This document shows, one piece after another, positions 23,570 through 35,100 of a DNA stretch of 64,000 nucleotides. Each line of letters opens with the position of its first letter. Position 1 is the first letter of the stretch. The notes under the pieces were generated by a model that saw nothing but the letters and a program-made list of their open reading frames with translations, did not search any database and was not told where the DNA came from. A program made the translations under genes and the position numbers. The stretch is from Dryomyza anilis (taxonomy: Eukaryota; Arthropoda; Insecta; Diptera; Dryomyzidae). The stretch is from positions 84,572,696 through 84,636,695 of the forward strand of contig OX638132.1 of the NCBI GenBank assembly GCA_951804985.1, in the 5' to 3' direction.

Positions 23570-26186
23570 TTATATAAGCGTATCCTCGTCCTGTCCCTCC
23601 AGCACCCCTAAGAGCGAGTGTTGCGACGGTGAACGGCCCAGCGTCAAGCCACCCAGCGAGCCATCAGGCGATAAGAGACCCGTCTGCAAACTGTTATTAT
23701 CACGATAGCCGGATGTGGACGAGGTTTGTGACACCGAATCCCATGAAATCTCACTCAAGGGTTTTGGACGCTCATCCAATGAAATGGTGGGTGCCTGAAA
23801 TGCCGTCAATTGGATTCGTTTCACCACAATGACTATTTTGTTACTCACCACGACAGGTAGCTCGGTATGTGTGGGACGACTGCGTTTTAGACGGAATGTT
23901 TTGCGACTCGATACCTTTGTGCGTTGCAGTCGCGAGCGTGAATGTTCGCCCGAGCTATCATCGGCTGGGCTTTCCGGCGATAGTGGCGTCGTTGAGGTTT
24001 CACCTGACGAGTGACGAAACTCGACGGAAGACACGAAACGCAATCGCGGTGGTTGCGCCTTGAAGGGTGCTTGCTGTAATGACTGCGAGTGTGAGAGATG
24101 CGCAGCCAAACCGGGTGGTAGCGCTGATGCAATATGCGCCGAACTTGTGCCATGACTTGTCGTCGCATGTGGGGCAAGCGAGTGTGCCGAGCCGGCGGCA
24201 TTTTCGCCACTGTGCGATTCGCTAGTGTGCGTATGGTCGCGATGCGTCGTCGTCGAGCTGCTGGAGAGTGACTCACGTGGCGGATGTAGCGTTTGCTGCG
24301 ACAGCGTATCGCTCGGCGTGCAAATGCCACCGGAGCCGCTGCGTGAATCGATGGGTGCCGCCGAGATGTGCGAATGCGTGGCCTGGCCTGTAGTGGTGCC
24401 GGTAAAGATTGAGATGAGCGATGGACGTTGCTGCGATTTATGCGGTTCATTTGCGTTGCTACTTGCGGCGGGTGTGTCGCGCTTCGTGTGATCTGAATTG
24501 TCTGCATTAAATATTTTTGAAAACTGCTTAAAATAAATTCTAAAATGACTCACCATATCGCTTTTCTTCCAACTCGTCGCGCAAATCTTTGAGTTCACGC
24601 GCCAACTCCAGGAGCAACGCGCCCTTCGATTTGATGCCTCCCTGTGGTGGTGTGCCGCGCAGACGCTCGCGTATGATGAACTGCATATGACGTTCGTGAT
24701 CACCAATGGGCGGTTGCGCGATCTTGTGCAGTATAAAAGGCATCAGTACAATGTAGAGGGGCGTGCGATGCGTCACGACAAACTCTAGAAAACTCCACAG
24801 ATCGGGCGCCGCCTCATTGCGTCGCCCTAAATCACGCATAACGCGCACAATGCGCGACCATTCGGTGGACAAACGATTCTCGAAGCAAATGCAGACGATG
24901 CGCAGCGCCAGAAAAGCGGCTTGATACAGCGAGCCGCTAATGCGTGCCGGTCGCTTAGCATCACGACTGCCCGTAAACGTCAGCGAGCCAGCTCTAAGGT
25001 CACCGCCTACCCGATTTATCTGCGCCACTGCCTGGCCGGTGCGACCCGCTGGTGGACTCATGGCATTCAGCACCGCCGCTAGCAGAAAAGAGACATCGGA
25101 TTGTTTCAGCTCGCCAATGTCGGAGACTCCGCGTCCCGAGCAGACCTTAAGACAAAGAGGCATAATCAAATGCATGAGGAAACCTTCGGCTTTCTCTTGC
25201 GTCGCAAACTCCGCGCTGCCGCCGCAGATTTGCACTAACGAAAAACAGTCTACTGGACTGACTACCTGCAACGCTACCAGTCGCACCACCGTCGAGCAAA
25301 AGAATGCCGGTGGGTTCTGCGACATTAGCGCAGCTCCAGCACTCGAGACGCCATCGGGCGCTGCCGAACCCGGCTCGTTTACAATCAGATTTTGCGTGGT
25401 GTTTATGAGCGTCTTGATTTGCTGCCAGTGCAGCACGTAAGGATGTCGTACAATGGTCTCGTGTATGCCTTTTAGCAAACCGGCGGCCGCCTCCCAGTCG
25501 GTGTTACGTCGAATGGATGGTTTCTTGGATATCTTAAGAAAGACTTTGTCGATGCGACGCAAAATGGTGACGAGTGCATTGCGCAGCGCATCGTTGGCCC
25601 ACTCGGCGCGCGGCAATACCGCCTGCATATAGCGCTGCAGTCCGCGACAGGCCATCGACTCTGGATCGTATGGCGAAACCTTGAGCAGCGAGTGCGCAAT
25701 ATCAGCCAGTCGTATATGGCACTTGACATCCAACACTTCGGTGGGTTTTGCATCGCTGGGCAGCTTCTTCGACAGCTCTTGCAGACGCGTCGTTGCTTTG
25801 CTGAGAAAATCACCCACTACAGAGAGTAGTACATCGCGTGGTCGTCGATATTCGGTGCGTATCATTTCCGAGTCTTCGCCAGAGTCTAGCAAATTCTTGG
25901 CACGCGGATCGCTAACGTACTTGGAGTGTGATTCCTCCTCGAAATCAAGTCCCGGCGAACAAGGCGGTCCGCGACTGCAGTTGCGCTGCGATGAGCCCTT
26001 GTGCTCAGGACTGTTGCGGTAAGGACCATTGTAGCTCTTGGCCAGACCCTCACAGTTGTGCACCATGGTGCGTATGGCGACGGCCAGCTGCAGAATAATG
26101 TCGCGTTCGGATTTACCCTGCAGCGGTATGTAGCTGGGCGACTGTATCTGTTGCAGATAGCAGGGTAATATAGCTTCCAGAATGAT
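23570..26186 (-). CDS. unc80: unc80 exons 30-31 (C-terminus)
   Basis: Exon 30 (24554-26186) starts IILEAILPCYLQQIQSPSYI and covers the conserved C-terminal helical domain: EYRRPRDVLLSVVGDFLSKA, VKCHIRLADIAHSLLKVSPY, FFCSTVVRLVALQVVSPVDC, YQAAFLALRIVCICFENRLS. Exon 31 (23570-24501) is a low-complexity Ser/Thr/His-rich tail ending LLGVLEGQDEDTLI. Exon 31 contains a likely 54-nt intron (23795-23848). The stop TAA is at 23570-23572. Confidence 0.92.
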
Positions 26187-29100
26187 CTAGCAGGGAAACA
26201 AGTAATAGAAAGGGTAACTCTTCTGGTATATCTGATAGCTCACCAGCATTTGATAGCCGCGTGTGCTCTCCGCTGAATAGGAAACAACCATGACGCACAG
26301 CGTTATACAATCCAAGACGGTTACGTCGCCATCCTCATCGTGGTAACAGAAATCGATGGCTTTCAGTGGTTTGGGCTCCTTTACGAGTTCGGCGATGTTT
26401 AGAGGATCAGGTGAAGGATCCTCTAAACTAAGTAGTAAATTGAAGAGGCAACTTGATTGCACCTAAAAATGCATTAAATAACGACTTCTTTAAAATACAG
26501 TTGAGTACTTATACCTTATGTGCCTCGCCGTATGTTCCCTCCTCATCCGTGTCCAATATAGCCGAGACTGAGCCAAACATTTGCAATATAAAAGGTTTGC
26601 GATTTAGCAGATAAAACTGTTTTACCGCATATTCTATGGTTGTGGTAATCAGTTTATTTGTCTGATGCAGTGAATACACTTGCAAAAGGGTCGGCATAAT
26701 CATAAAGTAACCGTTGGTGGAGAATATATTCTTGAAATTGAAAGCAGCATTAATGTATGTGGCCATTACGTAACGCATGATACATGAGTCCTCTGCATGT
26801 AGTATAGCCGCACCGGATAGCACATTCAGAAATAGCTGAATATCGGCTGAATAGGCAAAATTACCGGCCATTGCCTCAAACATGCGCGCAATCAAACGGA
26901 CCCACATGAATTTGTGTAGAACATCCAAGCCAAGAAGTGCCTAAAATAAATTAGTCAATATGATATATGTGATATTGGGAAGACTCGAGTTACCTTGCCA
27001 TATTCTCCACTCTGGTGTAAATCCAAATCCACCTCCAAAGCCTTGCGTGGAAATGAAGGCAACTTCATCAACTCCTCGTGCAGAAAGACAACACGTTGCA
27101 CTACCATATCGACATTCTTAAGAATAGCCCATGTTAGATGCACCTTGCCGATCTCCACAAACTTCTTAGAGAGTTCTTGCTTTTGCAACGCCAGAAAAGA
27201 TTCTTCCGGCTTCATTTGTATGAGACGTACTTCCGGATACTGTGAGCGCTTGAAAAAGTACAAATCGCGTATGTACCAATTGGGATTGAGAATCTTGTCT
27301 GTAAGATTATTTAAAATAAAATCAAATTATTAACTCTTTTTAGTATATATATATAAATAGATCCACCACGATCTAACAGATTATCAAAAAAATACGTACT
27401 ACTCTTGTAGTCTACCAAACAATAGTGATTAATATTTTTTTCCTCGACTGGATAAAAGTCCAAAGCTTCCTTGAGCAATTGACAGAAGAGTGTATCTTCC
27501 TGTACTGGAAATTGTGATGGTATGTTGCCATCATCTATGAGAATAGAAAACGTTTTCTTAAACTATATATCTAATTTGATTTAAATCTGACGTACCCTCA
27601 TAAGGTCCGTGTACGACAATCTTTTTGGCGGCTGGCACATTAGCTGTCAGCAAAATCGAGGCATCGCATTGTTCCTTGCGCAGAATTTGCTTCAAGTCCT
27701 TAAACATGATGCCATGTACGCTGTGTACTACCATCCATAATACGGATAAAGCGGAACCGACGAGCTAAATTTATATTTTTAAAAATTGTCAATAGATTCA
27801 AAGATTTTGCAATAGATACGAAAAGATAAAAGAGGGTTTTAAGAGGATTTAACGAATTTTTAAAAGGGTTTTAAAGAGGCTTTATTTTAGAAATCCTACC
27901 TCCTGTTTGTGCTCATTGGAAGATCGCACATAAAACATTATATAACCAATAATGGAATTATATAGCGCAAAGGCTGCCTGCTGTGGTAGACGCGGCACAA
28001 AGCGTATCAAATGACGCAATAATTTAAACATTTGATCTTGCCGATCGCGTGTCAAACGTTCCAGCACATAACGCAGAAATAGAGCGGATTCCTCAACCAG
28101 ACAGACCCAGATGACCTTTTAAGAAAAATTGATAATTTCATAAATTTTACTATCGTATATCACAAATATTACCTGATAGGCCACTTCGTATACCGAGTTG
28201 CCATCCGATCCGATGGCAGCATCATCGAGACAGGCAACAATTTGCATCACCGAAGAGCATAGAACAGAGGGAAATAGTGAATGAGCAGCATGTAAATGCG
28301 GTGCCACACGTGCACCCTCAAGCTCTTCTTCACCCTCGATATGATCCTCGCCGGGTGCGTGATCCATACCCGGCTCATGGGAGGCCTGTTGATTTATGGG
28401 TATCGTTGTTATGAGGAAACTGTGCCGTTCGGCGCGTTGTTTGTCACGTTGTTGACGCAGTGCATTGCGTATGGCTTCGGTTTGTTGCATTTTGCGACTT
28501 TTGGTGGCGGTTACCAAGGAACGCTTTAGTGAAATAAGAATAAGGATAATTTTGAAATAGGTCTTTACTTAATACAAATTTACATGACGATCCTGATTGA
28601 GCGTTACATCCATATCCTTTGTTTGCTGTACCGGACACCACGGTGGATCCACTACCGGCAGACTTTCTATGCCGATTTTAGGTGATGGCAACGTAAACTC
28701 AATACCGCCGGGTGGAACCTTGAAAGTGACATCATGAGCACCATCTTCCATGCGTGGCCAAACTTGAAAACGCGTCTTCCAGAGCACAAGGAATCTAATG
28801 AAAAAGAAGTATGCAACAAGGTATGGATTAATGAAAGAAGAGAGAAGAGGCAGAGAGAAAGTAAGGTATTATGGAAGAAACGAGTAAAAAAAGAAGAAAG
28901 TCAAAGGGAGGAAAGAAAATAAGTATATGGAGAAAAGGTATAGAATAGTGTGGAAAAATATAAAAGATAAAAAGACGAAATGAAGAAGGACAAAGAGAAG
29001 AATATTAAAAGTAGAATAAAGTAAAGGAGGATGAACGAGAGGAAGAAAGATTTAAAAAAGATAAGAGACAGACGAAGCGAAGAACGAAAAAATACGTAAG

Positions 29101-32100
29101 AGAGAAAGGCGAAGGAAAGAAAGGATTAACAAAAGAGGAAAGGAAGAAAGTCGGAGGAGAAAAAGGATAAGGAAAGGAAAAAGTGTTTAAAGAAAAAAAA
29201 GCGGAAGAAAGTAATAAATAAAGAAAGAATTCATTTATCAAAAGATAACAGAGGAGAATTGAAGAAAGACGAACGGAATAAAATAAGAATGACAAATGTT
29301 AGGATTGGTTACAGATCACTTTTAGGTCTTTGATGATACCTTTGAATAGCACCTATGCGCACATCCGGATCTTTATTTTTCAGAGCGCGCTGCATAATGT
29401 CAAAGGCAAAATTTTGCGCCTTCACCGAACCCATTAAAAAGAGTGACGCACACGCGGCGGCAGTCTCCTGATTCGGTTCTAACAGCAATTCCCAGGCGGT
29501 GGGCATAGCCTCGATGATTAGGTCCTCGGTGAGTATGACGGCACCCTTTAGCAATGTAACCATGGGAAAGTGAAAAAGTGCGCGCACATGATTTCGTATG
29601 AATTTCAGAATTGGTGGTTCCTCCTGCTCCTTTTTCTCTTTTTCGGCGCGAAAGGCTTTGGCTAATTTCTCGGCTATTTCGATGTCGGGATCATCGCTGA
29701 TACTATAATGAATATATTTAGTTATATTTTCAAAATAATGTACAGACAATAATAATTCATTAATATTCTCTACATTTTGAAATGGGGAGTTCAACAGTAA
29801 AAATCATACTGTATAAAATTTCTATTTTTCAACAAAAAATAAATAGGTTTATTACAATCAAATTCAATACGTCCAAGTTTAATCATTTGTATATCTATTG
29901 AATATAAGATTTACAACAATTCCGGTTATTTTAACATTAAATTAAGGAGAAAAACTACAAATTTAGTACTTAATGTCAATTTATATTTGATTTGTTGTGG
30001 AAAAATTAAATATATAAACAAAAATTATGATGCGAACAAGATACAAAAATTCAAGATAATTTAGTTTTTAATTTAAAAAATTAAAATCGAGACTTCAAAA
30101 GTCCATCTGGAGATCGATAAATCGAGATTTCAAAATTTCATCTAGAGATCGATATTTGAAAAATAATTACAGTAAAGATATAAATTTGAAATGATACGTG
30201 ACAGTATCAATTTCAATATTTGATCTTAAACATAAAATTGGTAAAAATATATTTTTTATTAGTATTTCCCTCAGTGTATGAAAAGAATCAGATATATATA
30301 TATACAATAACTCACCGATCTTTACGTGACAAACTATCCTTGCGTTTAGAGGGTGACGTCTGGGTCGAGCTCTGTTCCGAGACCTTGCGTGCCGAACGTG
30401 GTCGTGTCTGACTCGTTTTGGCGGTGTTGCAACTCTCCAAAATCGGATGATCGGCATCAAAAGTGAAGCCAAACTCCTCACCATAAATCTATTTGTAGTT
30501 AAAAAATAAAAAAAAATCATTATTAAAAAAAATCGCTTTAAAGTATGGTTGCCTCCTGTGAGGTTTGAACTCACGACCCCTGGTTTACGAGACCAGTGCT
30601 CTACCACTGAGCTAAAGAGGCGGATGTTCACCCCACCGCTCACAACACCACAACAGCAGACGAAACCCGTTCTCTTGTGAGAGCTTGAGTTTGAGTTCTC
30701 GATCGTTATCGTGCTCAGTCATTGTTTGTTTGTCTTTTCGGTCGGTCGGTTGGTTCGTGTTCTTTGTTATTCTTATTTTTTAGAACTAAAGATAAGCGCT
30801 GCGAGTCATTGACATACTTTTCGTGTGGCTTTAACCAGTCGTGAGCAGGCTCGCATGTGCCGCTTATAGCAATACGGGTGGCAGTAGCCCTTGTGGGTGC
30901 AGTAGAAATTATAGCTGTTCATCAGGTCGACCACCGCCTTCATCCAGGGCATATTCTTTGCGGTGTCATCTGTCTCATTGGAGTCGGTGGGCGACTCCGG
31001 CTGCTGGTCGTCGCTGAGAATGCCGGGTGACTCTTCGCCACCGCTGATGATGCCCTGTTCGGAGGTGTCGCTGCGGTCGGACAGCGAGGAGACTTTACGG
31101 CGCGACTGTATGGAATCGACGCGTTTAACTATTAAATTATGTAATATTTATAAAAATTGTGTTATTTTGAATTAATTTTTATTTTATTACAATCTGCTTC
31201 TAAATCTTTGCCATCTTTGGTGCCACGACGCAATTTCAAGGAACGTCGTTTGAAGGAGCCACCTGCGGCGGTCGCGGTGCCGCGTCTTAAGAGAAACGGG
31301 CGCACAGCGGCAACGGGACGACGTTGACCTGAAATTATAGTTTATTTTGTTTTACACCCCAATTGGGTAAAAAGGACATTTTATCATACCATCCTCTCCT
31401 TGTAGGGTCAATGTTGTGTTGCTGCTATTCTCGGACTCATTGTCAGGCTCATGAAGGACAAATGATATTTTGCGCTCGGTCGTGGTACCTTTGAATTAAA
31501 TTAAAAAATAAATATATAAGTTTTAATATATAAGTTTATAATAATTAAAAATAATATTAAAAAAAAAATAAAAAGAAAAGTAATTTTATTTAATAAAAGT
31601 TTAAATGTACAAATACGAGAGATTGAAATGAAAAAGTAAAAAAAATGGTAACGTGTATAACACTGATAAAAATATCGGAATTAATTAAAAAATTATAACT
31701 TATTCAAAAATTTTTTTTTTATTTTTTTTTTTTGTGGTGGAATTTTGAATATATAAACATATTTCATAAATTGAATTTTTGTTAAAATATGAATGGTTTT
31801 TCTTTAAGTAATACTTTTCAATAATGAAAAATAAATATAACCAATTTTTGTAATTTTATTGCAATATTTGTTACATATTTCGGGCAAACACAAAGGAAGT
31901 TTGTTGGTTACACACAGAAATTGAATGAGGTTGGAAGGACGATAAAGCGAAAAAGTTGGTTGTTACAACAACTTCATACGTTAAAAACGAATTTTCTACA
32001 AATTTATTGGGCGAACTGTCACATCGGTTGGTGCTTGAAATATGAGTCAATACATCTCCAAATTGTTCTAAAACTGTTCGAAATTGTTCTAAAACTGTTG

Positions 32101-35100
32101 GAAATTAGTTTTAATCCGAACAATCCGAACTCTTTTAGTATTGACTATAAAAACCGACTAACCGGTTGAGAGAACCAAATTAGTTGGTTGGCAAAAGTTA
32201 AAATAAATAATCTACATATAGAATTGAGATTGGTTTCGAAAAGGTTCACAACAATTTGGAATGTGTAAAGTCTAATTTCAAACACCAATCGATTTTGACA
32301 GTCCCGCTAACAAATTTATAGAAAATACATTTAAACCGAATAAAATAGGTTGTTACAACTAAATTTTTCGTTCTGTCAACTTCATGCCAAAATATGATTT
32401 TCCTGTGTGCGGCATATTTTGCGAAAATTGTTTCTAACTGTCTTAAGCCTGGCAAAAATAGAATTAAAAAAAAATAGGATAGAAAGAAAGAAAAAGCGTA
32501 TTAACAGTTCGTCATATTCTAGTCTGGTATTCGTACCATATAGTATATATACGACACAATAACACAGAAACGTCAATTTGTTGTAGCATCCCTTATAAAA
32601 GTGAAATACCACAAATGTTGTATTTAAGAGTAGCCCTGGGTTATGTTTTTTGGTGTCGTATTTTATGAAATAAAGATAAATTGTGAAATTGAAGATAAAT
32701 AGTACGCAGAATATTAATTTATTTGTTTTTATTTTTAACTCGAGGCATATTTATGATAACTTGAAAAAAAACCTAAATTTATAAGAAAGCTGCATTTATT
32801 TGACGAAACAATTGAACAAGCTAAAAAGTGGTGTCACAGTTTAAATGACCTACTGTCGTATTCATACAATGTCGTACCAATACCATGAACTGTAAATACG
32901 CTAATTATAAATTACAACTGGAAAAGCTAAATGCTTACCAGCGCCTTCGTTGCCCGCAGCAATCGATTGCAAACTTTGCGCCGATGTCTGCGAATGTCCC
33001 ATGGAACTAAGTGCCATCGACCAGCGACGATTTGCCTCACGGTAGACTTTCTCCCAGGGCGCCGGCTTCTCCTTGTGCAGCAATTTGGATGTTTTCGGCA
33101 GCGTCTGATATGTGTCACGCAAAAAGGCGGTGATTTCGAAGAGCAGCACGCATGCGATTAATTTGAGCGCATGCGGACAATCATTGCCATGCGGGTTCAC
33201 GGATGCCTCGTCAAGAAAATCCTCTTCCTCGTCTTGTTGCAGCAGCTCGCGTTGGCGCTCAGGATCAGTGAGGCTGGCGTTTATTGCCTCAAAGTGAAGG
33301 CGTTCGTTGTAAAGCAACTCCTCGAGACGGGCGCCTACTATTTCGGCCCACTGCAAAGTTTATAAATATTTTATTTTTTGTATTTAATTGTCCAAAATTT
33401 ATAATTTTATTAATACACATTAATTTTTATTTATTAAGATTTTTAATTTTGAATTTATTATATATATTTTTTTATATTTTTGATCTCCTTTAAAATAAAA
33501 ACAATTGTATTTATTGTGTGTTTAAATTTGTAAATATTTTTTGTATAATATTGATCAATTTTCTATTCATTTTTTTGCTTTATCCAGAATTTCTAATTTA
33601 TGCCTTAGCTTTTGTAACTCATTTGTCAGCCGGCATCACATGACGAGGTGGCCGAGTGGTTAAGACGTTGGAAACCGAATCTAACGCTATTTTTATGTGG
33701 GGTTCGAATCTCATTTTCGACGAATTAATTATTTTTTTATTATAAATTCATTTATATTAAATAATACAATAATTAATATTTTTTTTGTATTCTTATTTTT
33801 AAAATTGCTTTGATTCAAGTAGAATATAACGTGATTTTTTTTGACTACTTCGAAATTTATTTTTTCTATGTATTAAATTCAATTAAATATATAATGTGAA
33901 AATGCGAATTTTTACTGAAAAATTTAAATTTTAGTAAAAAAATTTAATTTTCAATGAAAAAAATCAATTTTTAGTCAAAAATTGAATATACAATGAAAAA
34001 TGGAATTTATTGTAATAAATGGAATTTTTAGTTAAAAATTGAATTTTTAGTTAAAAATTGAGTTTTTAGTTAAAAATTGAATTTTTAGTTAAAAATTGAA
34101 TTTTTAGTTATAAATTGAATTTTTAGTTAAAAATTGAATTTTTAGTTAAAAATTGAATTTTTAGTTAAAAATTGGATTTTTAGTTAAAAATTGAAATTTT
34201 AGTTAAAAATTGAGTTTTTAGTTAAAAATTGAAATTTTAGTTAAAAATTGAGTTTTTAGTTAAAAATTGAAATTTTAGTTAAAAATTGAATTTTTAGTTA
34301 AAAATTGAATTTTTAGTTAAAAATTGGATTTTTAGTTAAAAATTGAAATTTTAGTTAAAAATTGAGTTTTTAGTTAAAAATGGAATTTTTAGTTAAAAAT
34401 TAAATTTTTAGTTAAATATTTAATTTTTAGTTAAAAATTTAATTTTTAGTTAAAAATTTAATTTGTAGTTAAATAGTTAAAAATCGAATTTTTAGTTGAA
34501 AATTGAATTTTTAGTTAAAAATTTAATTTTTAGTTAAAAATTGAATTTTAAGTTAAAAATTGAATTTTTAGTTAAAAATTGAATTTTTAGTTATGTATTG
34601 AATTTTTAGTTAAAAATCGAATTTTTAGTTAAAAATCGAATTTTTAGTAAAAAATTTAATTTTTAGTTAAAAATTGAATTTTAAGTTAAAAATTGAATTT
34701 TTAGTTAAAAATTTAATTTTTAGTTAAAAATTTAACTTTTAGTTAAAAATTTAACTTTTAGTTAAAAATTTAATTTTTAGTTAAAAATTTAATTTTTAGT
34801 TAAAAATTTAATTTTTAGTTAAATAGTTAAAAATCGAATTTTTAGTTAAAAATTAAATTTTTAGTTAAAAATTGAGTTTTTAGTTAAAAATTGAATTTTT
34901 AGTTATAAATGGAATTTTTAGTTATTAATGGAATTTTTAGTTAAAAATTGAATTTTTATTGAAAATTTGAATTTTTAGTTAAAAATTTAATTTTTATTAA
35001 AAATTGAATTTTTAGTTAAAAATTTAATTTTTAGTTAAAAATTTAATTTTTAGTTAAAAATTGAATTTTAGTTAAAAATTTAATTTTTAGTTAAAAATTG

